Shown: piece by piece, positions 25,362 through 33,029 of the stretch
How positions within the stretch are numbered: the stretch's first letter is position 1
How the letters are laid out: every line of letters starts with the position of its first letter
From: Chitinophagaceae bacterium UBA4411
GTDB taxonomy: Bacteria > Bacteroidota > Bacteroidia > Chitinophagales > Chitinophagaceae
Assembly: GCA_002400415.1 (NCBI GenBank)
Contig: DGQP01000014.1
Location: 62,001 to 126,000, forward strand
Direction: 5' to 3'
Length of the DNA stretch: 64,000 nt
Program-made: the position numbers and the translations under genes
Notes under the pieces: model-generated
What the model was told of the DNA's origin: nothing
The model's database searches: none
What the model saw: the letters and a program-made list of their open reading frames with translations, nothing else

Positions 25362-25916
25362 TTATACAGTTAAATCGTTTTCAGATTGGATTTCGATACC
25401 TCTTTTAAAGATCTGTGCGATCACAAAGAGAATAACACCCATAAAGAGCCACACATCAGCGCCCCCCAGCAGCAATGTTTCAAGGGAAGGCATCTTTACT
25501 CCCAGCTTTACAAACCTGGCCGTTTCCCTGGCACCCCAGGCTGCGAAAAAGCCAATGCCGATGGCGAGGTATGCCGCCGTGGTAATAAAACGCCGCATCG
25601 CTTCATTGAAAGGCTTTGACAGGTCCAGCTTTTTATCGTGTATCATTTTTATGATCAGGTAAAACAGCAGGGATTTCAATACCGAGACAATACATACCAG
25701 TACCGCAACGGAGAAGAAATGCCACCGGTCGTATGCATACAGGGACGACATATCTGCCTGCCGCCAAAACTGGACGGCAGCAGCCGGTTTGAACCACATG
25801 GCAATAACCGTATTGACGATAAAACCACCTGCATCAATGCTCAGGCCGACAAAGATTAACCAGGCAATGATATAGAGTACAATAAGTATCTGTTTGGTAG
25901 TGATCCTGATTTCCAT
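25362..25916 (-). CDS. DUF2975 integral membrane protein
   Basis: A 184-residue protein with four hydrophobic segments at about 9-27 (ILIVLYIIAWLIFVGL), 65-92, 110-127 (TTAAYLAIGIGFFAAW) and 150-172 (GGADVWLFMGVILFVIAQIF). The last segment, followed by FKRGIEIQSENDLTV, is the hallmark of DUF2975: such proteins end in a short cytosolic acidic tail after a basic turn. They accompany small XRE regulators, and the pair is thought to act as a membrane sensor and repressor, though no ligand is established. Confidence 0.85.
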   Translation of the reverse strand: MEIRITTKQILIVLYIIAWLIFVGLSIDAGGFIVNTVIAMWFKPAAAVQFWRQADMSSLYAYDRWHFFSVAVLVCIVSVLKSLLFYLIIKMIHDKKLDLSKPFNEAMRRFITTAAYLAIGIGFFAAWGARETARFVKLGVKMPSLETLLLGGADVWLFMGVILFVIAQIFKRGIEIQSENDLTV

Positions 25917-25953
25917 ATTAGCGCTGTTTTAATTGACAATGCAAATATGAATA

Positions 25954-25980
25954 AATATTTATTGATAAACAATAAATATT
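25954..25980. promoter_or_regulatory. 27-bp palindrome upstream of DUF2975-XRE: candidate operator
   Basis: Two perfect 11-base arms (25954-25964 and 25970-25980) surround a 5-base centre ATAAA. The palindrome lies 38-64 bases upstream of the DUF2975 start. On the minus strand a CATATTTG (7 of 8 to TAnnTTTG) lies between it and the gene, so the palindrome covers the -33 region. Confidence 0.5.
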
Positions 25981-26166
25981 CGTCTTTTTTCGGAAAATAA
26001 TTGGATGGGCGGTTATTGATAAAGTTAAGTGCTTGGCGGTGAGAAGGATGAATGATTTCATCACTATTCGAAACTAGCAGAATAATAGCTACAGCTATCC
26101 TTAGTTGAAGCAATTTAGTGCTCCGACGCCGTGGTTAATGCTAATATTTTTTTGCCTGCTTTCGTT

Positions 26167-26790
26167 TTAGGCATTAGCAATCCCCTCTGCGCTAACATCT
26201 AACTTATTTAAGTAGCTTGTCAATATAGTTTCGCCAGTAGCTGAATCCGGGTCAACTGCAAAAATGAAATCAGAAACTTTAAGATTAAAACAGGGTCTTT
26301 TTAATTTTCTTGTACCAACTGAATCTAGCTGTTGTCTTGTAGTTGATGTTAGATGAGCTGCTGCATTCCTGACTGTTTTTAAATCAAAAAGATCTGTCAT
26401 CATTGAACTGATGAAAGTGTCGAAAGGATTCGCTGCAGCAAAAAACAAATTACATAGCCGTTTTACAATATCTGGGTTAGACCAGTCCACGTACTTCTGT
26501 GTGCCAATAAGGAGCTTATGTGCATGCTGCTCATCAATTGGTTGCACATATCGAACAACAGGATTTCCTAAGATGGAAAGCTCTCCAAGCATATACTGTA
26601 TAAAGCTCTGCTCAAGGAATGTTTCCCAAGAAATGAAAAGTTTTAAAAATGCCGAATCAGAAATGAAATCTCTTTGATTTTGAGGTAGAATATAAGCACC
26701 TGCAGCATCTTGCTGAAACGCAAGGGCTATGAATCCATTTGCTTCTACTATTGAAGTTCTGAAGGTATTTAAAGAATCAATCAAGGGCAT
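26167..26790 (-). CDS. HEPN-domain protein, partner of DUF262
   Basis: A 207-residue all-helical protein. The helices around LKLFISWETFLEQSFIQYML and the motif RNAAAH (R141-x4-H146) are the hallmark of HEPN domains of the type found in toxins, RNases and defence proteins, where Arg and His form the RNA-cleaving site. The gene starts one base after the stop of the DUF262 gene, so the two form a translationally coupled pair. HEPN proteins linked to DUF262 are known from defence islands (family knowledge). It is A+T-rich unlike the neighbouring genes. The exact HEPN subfamily needs a profile search. Confidence 0.7.
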   Translation of the reverse strand: MPLIDSLNTFRTSIVEANGFIALAFQQDAAGAYILPQNQRDFISDSAFLKLFISWETFLEQSFIQYMLGELSILGNPVVRYVQPIDEQHAHKLLIGTQKYVDWSNPDIVKRLCNLFFAAANPFDTFISSMMTDLFDLKTVRNAAAHLTSTTRQQLDSVGTRKLKRPCFNLKVSDFIFAVDPDSATGETILTSYLNKLDVSAEGIANA

Positions 26791-26791
26791 C

Positions 26792-27847
26792 TTACGGAAG
26801 GATTAAATCAATCAAATAATTTGTCCTTCTTGCCCTAACAGCTTTGTCTGTTGTTGCCCTTCGGCTATCTTCTAGAAATCTTTGCTCCTCTGAGGTTAAT
26901 TGTTGCCCTTCATCTGTTACAAATATTGAATTAATGTTGTCAAGACGGCTTTCAATCCTAGCAAAATCATTTTCAGTTATTTCTAACTGCGGTTTATCAA
27001 TTTCACGTAAACCAAATTTCAGATGATATATTCCTGTAAAAAGTGTATAAAAAATATGAATTCTTCTAAATTCAGTTTCCTTTAAACCGTTTGGAAATAT
27101 TCCCTGTATTGTTGCTATAGTGGATGCGAAGTTTTCCTCTAAAGAAACTGGATCATGATTGAATTCTCTCTCATAAGAAGCATAAAACCCCTTTATTTGT
27201 TTCTTGCTTTTTATTCCTTCAATCATTGCAATTAGTAAATCAGCAGCGAGATTTACGTCTGCCATTCTCAAAACTTCCTTGTCTGCAAGAATTTTATTAT
27301 CTAACCAAAAACTGTTGAATGTGTGGGCTGCTCTATCTGCTAAAGTTTTAAATGGACCAAAATGATTTGCATTAATCTTTTCTTGTTCATTTAAAGTTAC
27401 TGAGTAAGAATTCAGTCGACCAAAAATATCTAAAATTTCAGGATCAGGCATATTGACTAAAAGGTCAGTTGATATTTCATAATTCAAAATACTTCCTTGA
27501 ATATTCTCGTCAATTTGATTTAGTTGTGAAAAGTATAATCCTCCATACGACGGGTGATGTTTCTTGCTAATTGTGAACCCATCTTTAAGATATGAGAGGA
27601 TTGTTCGTAATCGTTGTTGTCCATCAACAACCTCTCTTATTGATTGTCTTGTTTGAACGTTAAGTTTTTGCCTAATAAAAACTTTAGGTATTGGCTTACC
27701 TCGGACTATGGTGTCCATTAAATAAGATCGAGCAGTATCTGTCCACACGGAACGTCTTTGAAATTTTGGGTTTAGTTCAAGTTGACCATTATTTGACCAC
27801 TCTAAAAAGTCATTAATACTGTATGTCCGACTGTCAAAATTTTTCAT
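26792..27847 (-). CDS. DUF262-domain protein (GmrSD/ParB-like N-terminal nuclease-type fold)
   Basis: A 351-residue protein with the DUF262 core: SINDFLEWSNNGQLELNPKF, FQRRSVW (29-35), GKPIPKVFIR and the diagnostic VVDGQQRL (D75-G-Q-Q-R79). This fold is related to ParB/Srx and, in GmrS of the type IV GmrSD restriction system, acts with NTP. Here the usual C-terminal DUF1524 HNH nuclease domain is absent; the C-terminal half (about 150-351) is helical. A HEPN gene follows with a one-base gap, suggesting that the cleaving activity is supplied by the partner. Likely an anti-phage or conflict module (inference). Confidence 0.85.
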   Translation of the reverse strand: MKNFDSRTYSINDFLEWSNNGQLELNPKFQRRSVWTDTARSYLMDTIVRGKPIPKVFIRQKLNVQTRQSIREVVDGQQRLRTILSYLKDGFTISKKHHPSYGGLYFSQLNQIDENIQGSILNYEISTDLLVNMPDPEILDIFGRLNSYSVTLNEQEKINANHFGPFKTLADRAAHTFNSFWLDNKILADKEVLRMADVNLAADLLIAMIEGIKSKKQIKGFYASYEREFNHDPVSLEENFASTIATIQGIFPNGLKETEFRRIHIFYTLFTGIYHLKFGLREIDKPQLEITENDFARIESRLDNINSIFVTDEGQQLTSEEQRFLEDSRRATTDKAVRARRTNYLIDLILP

Positions 27848-27858
27848 GATTGTCTAAG

Positions 27859-27895
27859 ATATTAGTTGCTTTGATTTATAGTATGTTACTAATAT
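27859..27895. promoter_or_regulatory. Inverted repeat before the DUF262-HEPN pair
   Basis: ATATTAGT at 27859-27866 and ACTAATAT at 27888-27895 are perfect complements with a 21-nt spacer, 12-48 bases upstream of the DUF262 start. It could be an operator or an RNA hairpin in the leader. Confidence 0.35.
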
Positions 27896-27983
27896 GATTC
27901 TCGCCAGCTCATAAATATACACAATAGCCACTACAGATTTAAGCCACTGCTCAATACAAAATTTAACGGAATCGCTGTTTGAA

Positions 27984-30002
27984 TCAGCCCACAACCTTCT
28001 TCGGCGGAAAAATAAACTCCCCCGGATGTTTCAATAAGTATTTACCCAGTATGCGCAGCAGCCGGGGATATTGGGAAAGATGGATGCCCCTTGATTTTAC
28101 AGCCACAATAAAAGCCAGGGAAAAACTAACTAAGAAATTAAAGAAGCCAATACCCAGCACACCGCCAAGGACGGTAAGCAAATACCAGGGATCAATGTGC
28201 TGCAGCCCTAATCCATACACACCAATGGCGGCATTACCCGCCGCAATGGTGATATGCCGGATATCGAAGGGAATACCGAAGAGTTTGCCGATGATACCGG
28301 CAAAACCGAGAAAGAAACCCAGGGCAATGCTGCCGATGATGGAGCCGGCATTTTTCTCAATATACCCGGCGATCTTTTCTAACCTGGTTGGAGAAACGGA
28401 CAAACGAAGAGCAGGATGTTTTACTAACCGTTCTTTAATCTGGCCATATTGTATCTTATTCTGCACATAACCGGCAATGATACCACTCACAAATAAAAAG
28501 AAACCGGTGAAGCAGGCATATAACCAGGCCAGGCTGGTCCAGGGATGCTGGTCATGCAGTAATTTCCAGGCTGCCGCATCATCAGCGATCTTATAACCGA
28601 ATAGAAGATCAAATACCCAGGCCAGGATAAAGGTCAGCGGGAAAACAATGACCAGGTTACCAAAGAAAGAAGCGATCTGGCTGCGGGATACTTTGGCCAC
28701 CGTAACCGCCAGGTTATCCAAATCAGGTTCCCCACCTTGCTTTTTAGTATCTAAGGAAACGGCCACGGCGCTGGCGGTAAACGCCGGTTGCTTGGTGGCC
28801 AGGGTGGAATGTGTTTGTTCGATCAGGATAAAACCAATACTGTAATTAACGCTGTATAAAAATCCCTGCGGGAAAGGCGCTAATTTTAAAAAACCAAGGA
28901 GGTTTTTAAATATCGCCACAAAAGAAACAATGAGTCCGCCCCACATAGCGCTGCGGATCATCTGCCAGTACTCTTTGCCGCTGCTGGTAATATATTTATG
29001 TCCCTTCGATCCTTTATGTTCGGCGATCTGGTAAGCCAGGTAACCCATGCCCTGCGAAATGAATTCCCGGATACTGTTCTTTCTTTTTTCATTCCGCACC
29101 ATCAGGCGGAATACATCCACGAGACGGCCCGTATCAAATTGCCCGTCGGCATCCAGCACATCAGCAAGCAGCAACATCCGTTCTAAGCGGTTGGATAAAA
29201 TGAGCAGGATATAAGTTTGGTTCAGGCTGGCTCCTTTATCGGTATGGCTTTCCCGGATATGATGGATCAGCTCAAATGCATTATTAATGATCTGTTTCAA
29301 CTGCACCGATGCCGCAATGATGGCTGTATTATCTGCATTGTCCAGCAACAGGCTTTCCAGTTCATGCACTTTGTAATTCTGCAATACGAAGGGTGTATCT
29401 TTCTCTTGCTCTTCCTCCGGTAAATAATACAACACTTCCCGTTCCAGCCCCAGTTGCGCCACCTGGAAGGATAAAATTTTCAGCGATTGCAGCAGTTCGG
29501 TTTTGATCGCATTCTCCCGGGCACTGAAACTGAACCCGATGGATTCAAAGAATTGGATCCAGCTGCTGCGGGGAATTTCTTCCACCCATTCAAAATCACT
29601 TTTCTTATAAAAGATGCGGTTGAGCACATAGAGAAAATCATTTTCATCCTGCAGCGGCGGTAAGAGTTTATGCCGCATGCGGCTGAAGAATTCCTGCCAG
29701 AAATTCCGGGCCAGCGGGATGCCGCTTTCAGTGATGGCCGTAGTTAGCTTTGTCCGCACCAATTGGGAAAGAAAAGCATGCTGCACATTGGCCAGTACTA
29801 ATTTGTTTTCCCGGATGGCAGTAACAGCCCTTAACAGGTTTTGTTCCGGGTTCTTTTTGTGTTTGCCAAAGGCAGGCCTGATTTCGGCAAAGAGTTCGAT
29901 CAGGAAATCCATCCCCTGCTGGCGGTCGCTGATGGAGAGCAGCTTATTCTCCGCAATGATCTTCTCAAAAAATCCGGGTTTGGGTTTCTTTAATCGTATC
30001 AT
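27984..30002 (-). CDS. PF10136-type 'site-specific recombinase' family membrane protein
   Basis: A 672-residue protein of the family listed as SpecificRecomb (Gcr-like). Residues 1-330 are a soluble helical domain (EFISQGMGYLAYQIAEHKG near its end); residues about 340-640 hold several transmembrane helices, for example MWGGLIVSFVAIFKNLLGF, LVIVFPLTFILAWVFDLLF, WLYACFTGFFLFVSGIIAGY and GFFNFLVSFSLAFIVAV. No recombinase catalytic residues can be seen, and an integral membrane topology does not fit DNA recombination; the family name goes back to a Neisseria gene. It is better seen as a membrane protein of unknown function. Confidence 0.8.
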   Translation of the reverse strand: MIRLKKPKPGFFEKIIAENKLLSISDRQQGMDFLIELFAEIRPAFGKHKKNPEQNLLRAVTAIRENKLVLANVQHAFLSQLVRTKLTTAITESGIPLARNFWQEFFSRMRHKLLPPLQDENDFLYVLNRIFYKKSDFEWVEEIPRSSWIQFFESIGFSFSARENAIKTELLQSLKILSFQVAQLGLEREVLYYLPEEEQEKDTPFVLQNYKVHELESLLLDNADNTAIIAASVQLKQIINNAFELIHHIRESHTDKGASLNQTYILLILSNRLERMLLLADVLDADGQFDTGRLVDVFRLMVRNEKRKNSIREFISQGMGYLAYQIAEHKGSKGHKYITSSGKEYWQMIRSAMWGGLIVSFVAIFKNLLGFLKLAPFPQGFLYSVNYSIGFILIEQTHSTLATKQPAFTASAVAVSLDTKKQGGEPDLDNLAVTVAKVSRSQIASFFGNLVIVFPLTFILAWVFDLLFGYKIADDAAAWKLLHDQHPWTSLAWLYACFTGFFLFVSGIIAGYVQNKIQYGQIKERLVKHPALRLSVSPTRLEKIAGYIEKNAGSIIGSIALGFFLGFAGIIGKLFGIPFDIRHITIAAGNAAIGVYGLGLQHIDPWYLLTVLGGVLGIGFFNFLVSFSLAFIVAVKSRGIHLSQYPRLLRILGKYLLKHPGEFIFPPKKVVG

Positions 30003-30072
30003 GAAGGACGAATTTACGGCATGTGGCCGGTAAAGCCGGATTAAAAAGAAGTTATGAAAATTGCAGCCGGAA

Positions 30073-30471
30073 TCAAAAACGCATTTTCACCATCGTCCCT
30101 CCTATTATCGTGCCGTCTTTGCAATTACAACTGTAGGTATAGGTATTTTCATTGACCGAAACAATCGTATAGCTATTCCAACTGTTATTTCTTTTTCTCC
30201 ATGCTTTGCTGCTGGCCCAGGTCTGTGTCAGTTTGTAAACACAATCAGATAGCCAGGTGATCCGGTGTTTGGTGACCAATCCTGTTTTTTCATTCTTTTC
30301 AGTTTGGTGTTTCTTAGTCCGCCTTACCTGCACGATCGCATTGGTGGCGGAATCCCGGTAAGAAAATTGGCCGGTATGAAATGGAGTACAGGCAGCAGGG
30401 CTCGTCTGCGCATTGGCAGCAACTGCAATAACAAGGAAAAAGAATACAAAGAGTTGTTTTAACATGGTCAT
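30073..30471 (-). CDS. Small secreted protein of the type often mislabelled 'DNA topoisomerase IV'
   Basis: A 132-residue protein with a signal peptide (MLKQLFVFFFLVIAVAANAQ). The mature part begins CTPFHTGQFSYRD and contains KHRITWLSDCVYKLT, a pattern shared by short secreted proteins in Bacteroidota that databases sometimes call DNA topoisomerase IV without basis. Four or five cysteines suggest disulfides. The ATG overlaps the stop of hutI by four bases (ATGA), so it is co-translated with it, yet no link to histidine breakdown is evident. Confidence 0.65.
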   Translation of the reverse strand: MTMLKQLFVFFFLVIAVAANAQTSPAACTPFHTGQFSYRDSATNAIVQVRRTKKHQTEKNEKTGLVTKHRITWLSDCVYKLTQTWASSKAWRKRNNSWNSYTIVSVNENTYTYSCNCKDGTIIGGTMVKMRF

Positions 30472-31712
30472 TCGATAAATTCTCCGCCGATCATTACTTT
30501 ATCAATCAAATTGGAACCGAAAGCATACGGTAAATAGGCCAGCGAAGAAGAAGGTTGGGTGAAAATAAGATTTGCTTTTTTCCCGGTCATAATACTGCCC
30601 AGTTCCTTTTCCAGTTCCATGGCATAAGCCCCGTTAATGCTGGCGGCATTGATGGCTTCTTCGGGCAGCATTTTCATTTGGATACAGCTCATGGCTACCA
30701 CCAGGTTCATATTACCCGAAGGTGATGAACCGGGATTAAAATCGGAAGCCAGTGCAACAGCGCAGCCGGCATCTATTAATTTGCGGGCCGGTTGAAATGG
30801 CATGCGGAGGAAGAAAGCGGCAGTAGGCAACAATGTGCCAATGGTATTGGAATGTGCCAATATGCCAATGGCATCTTCATCCATAGTTTCTAAATGATCC
30901 ACGGAAACAGCACCCAGCTTCACTCCGGTTTGTGTACCCCCTGAAAGATGGAGTTGATTGGCATGGATCTTTGGTTTCAATCCATGACGCATACCCGCCT
31001 TACAAATGGTTTCCGTTTCTTCGGGGGAGAAGAAACCGGTTTCGCAGAATACATCGATATAATCGGCTAATTTTTCCGCTGCGATCTGGGGCAGCATTTC
31101 GTGGATGATAAGATCAATATAACCTGCGTGGTTTTCTTTATACTCCGGTGGATAAGTATGTGCCCCGAGAAAAGTGGCTTTGATGGATAAGGCTGATCGT
31201 TCTTTTAATTTTTTGATGACCCGCAGCATCTTCAGCTCTCCTTCCACGGTTAAGCCATAGCCACTTTTTATTTCAATGGCGCCGGTGCCCAGTTTACTTA
31301 CTTCTTCTAATCTTTTCCAGGCCAGGCTGAATAATTCATCTTCGGTAGCCGCCTGTATTTTTTTTGCTGAATTCAAAATACCACCGCCGCGGGCAGCAAT
31401 TTCTGCATAACTCAGCCCCCTGATCTTATCAATAAATTCTTCTTCACGGCTGGCGGCAAAGACAAGATGCGTATGGGAATCACACCAGGCGGGAAGGATG
31501 AACTGACCTGTAGCCCTGATGGTATTTTTGATTTTAAATTTTCGATTTTCGATTTCATCCATACTGCCATAGTCAGCAATGATGCCATCTTCAATAAGCA
31601 GGAACGCATTATTAATAACAGGCAGCTTAGCCAGTGCTTCGCCTCTCAGCAATTCATTTTCAGTTCTTGTGTTGACTAATTGTTTGATATTCGTTACCAG
31701 TGTGGCAGCCAT
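30468..31712 (-). CDS. hutI: Imidazolonepropionase
   Basis: A 414-residue amidohydrolase that opens the imidazolone ring of 4-imidazolone-5-propanoate to give N-formimidoyl-glutamate, the step before FtcD/HutG. Visible sites: DSHTH (H80, H82, metal), ARGGGI, IEIKSGYGL, FLGAHTYPPEY, KIHANQL, VDHLE and ASDFNPG (metal Asp). Between about residues 53 and 63 a low-complexity Lys/Asn stretch interrupts the N-terminal domain (see findings). HutH and HutU are not in the window, and ftcD-hutG lie about 6.5 kb away beyond the DUF262/HEPN pair. Confidence 0.92.
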   Translation of the reverse strand: MAATLVTNIKQLVNTRTENELLRGEALAKLPVINNAFLLIEDGIIADYGSMDEIENRKFKIKNTIRATGQFILPAWCDSHTHLVFAASREEEFIDKIRGLSYAEIAARGGGILNSAKKIQAATEDELFSLAWKRLEEVSKLGTGAIEIKSGYGLTVEGELKMLRVIKKLKERSALSIKATFLGAHTYPPEYKENHAGYIDLIIHEMLPQIAAEKLADYIDVFCETGFFSPEETETICKAGMRHGLKPKIHANQLHLSGGTQTGVKLGAVSVDHLETMDEDAIGILAHSNTIGTLLPTAAFFLRMPFQPARKLIDAGCAVALASDFNPGSSPSGNMNLVVAMSCIQMKMLPEEAINAASINGAYAMELEKELGSIMTGKKANLIFTQPSSSLAYLPYAFGSNLIDKVMIGGEFIE

Positions 31713-31756
31713 ATACTGCTAATATAGATGGAAAAAAGAAACCGGCCTTCTTGTTT

Positions 31757-31790
31757 TTGAAAAAGAAAAGCGTCCCGTTGGGGACGCTTT
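31757..31790 (-). terminator. Hairpin terminator after the 309-aa lipoprotein gene
   Basis: A perfect 10-bp stem (31767-31776 with 31781-31790) with a GTTG loop. Read on the minus strand it is followed by a T-rich tract (complement of 31757-31766), so it ends the transcript of the gene at 31814-32743. Confidence 0.8.
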
Positions 31791-31813
31791 GTTATGATAA
31801 GTTACAGGATCAA

Positions 31814-32743
31814 TCAGTAAGGTAAGATCACGGTATGTGAGTTACCACCTGCACCCGTCCAAACAATCTTCATATAATAAGTGCCTGCACCGGGACAAGT
31901 GGTTGGAGCACCTGTTGCATCCAGCCCGAAGGTGGCGGATGAAGTGAAGGCAGGTGTGGTATGCGTTACTTTACCACTGGTGAGGCGGAAACTGCAATCC
32001 TGGCGAACGATCAGCGGCTCGGTGGTAGAAGTAGTAAAGGCACGGCCAAAACGGTTGGTTCCCCACTCGGCAATATTGGTAAGGTTACCTTCTGTATGTG
32101 TACCGGATGAAGTGATCACCACGCCATTGTTATAGGTGAATACTCTTTGTTTGGCAATCTGCCAGCTGCGTTGTGAGCCATTATCAAACGTCACACTCAT
32201 ATTGCTGCTGGTAATCGTATGTGTAATGCTGTTCAGGTTTGGAAGATTGACCAATAAGCCACCGCTTACATTGGTATAGGTCTTTGTGCCATTGAAGGTG
32301 ATACTCCTGTTATCCCTTACTCTGGTGATCTTCAGGTTCTGGAAGGTAACAGAGATAGCTGCACCCGGGTTCACCCAGCGAACACCCTGTGGCATGGAAA
32401 GAATTACCACACCGGTGCGGGTACGGTTGCCGAGGCAATTGCTGCCATTGTAAGTGATAGTGATCGTCCTGGGATTACTGAAAGTATCCACGGCAATCGT
32501 TGCATCGCAGATCAGGTTTTGCACATCGCCCGGGCGTGCAGTGAAACCGGCAGTGCTTTCCAGCATGGCATCGGCATCATTGGCTACGGCATCTATTTCT
32601 GCAGAGACCATGGACTGGTCATCAGAATGGGTGGATGCTTCGGTAGCATAGTCATCATTGGCAGAGTTATCCTTTTGGCAGGATGTAAAAAAGACAGCCA
32701 ATGAAAAGGCGGTGATACTTAAAAAGAGAATTCTGGCTTTCAT
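31814..32743 (-). CDS. Unknown lipoprotein, beta-rich
   Basis: A 309-residue protein with a lipoprotein signal (MKARILFLSITAFSLAVFF, lipobox TSC then QKDN), followed by an acidic, disordered linker (about 25-65). The rest is strand-rich with many Thr/Ser/Asn and a few conserved-looking cysteines (ICDATIAVD, NCLGNRTR, QDCSFRLT, TTCPGAG), and the pattern SGKVTHTT/GNSHTVILPY near the end. It looks like a surface or periplasmic beta-sandwich protein. No family is recognised. It has its own terminator. Confidence 0.7.
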   Translation of the reverse strand: MKARILFLSITAFSLAVFFTSCQKDNSANDDYATEASTHSDDQSMVSAEIDAVANDADAMLESTAGFTARPGDVQNLICDATIAVDTFSNPRTITITYNGSNCLGNRTRTGVVILSMPQGVRWVNPGAAISVTFQNLKITRVRDNRSITFNGTKTYTNVSGGLLVNLPNLNSITHTITSSNMSVTFDNGSQRSWQIAKQRVFTYNNGVVITSSGTHTEGNLTNIAEWGTNRFGRAFTTSTTEPLIVRQDCSFRLTSGKVTHTTPAFTSSATFGLDATGAPTTCPGAGTYYMKIVWTGAGGNSHTVILPY

Positions 32744-33029
32744 AAAGTGAGGGTTTATTTTTTTAAAATTGTCAGGGACCGTATACAGACCCGTTTGGAT
32801 GCAGCTGGTTTAACGGGCGGCTGTTTTTTGTTAAAAAAAATATTATTCCCGGCCCTGGTAATACAGATAAACGTTGCCGGGGCACATTTAGTGCCGGGGG
32901 CTATGCGGAAATAACCGAAGAAAGATTACGATACCGGGCCAATTGATATAGCTTTAATATAAAATTCTGATATAGTCCTGGATTCTGTTTCTTCAGGATA
33001 TTTGCAGCGTTTTTTACAAAACGGGAACT

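Noticed and set aside
27984..30002. 'Site-specific recombinase' as evidence of a mobile element
   Set aside because: The protein is a multi-spanning membrane protein with no visible catalytic residues; no att-like direct repeats flank it.
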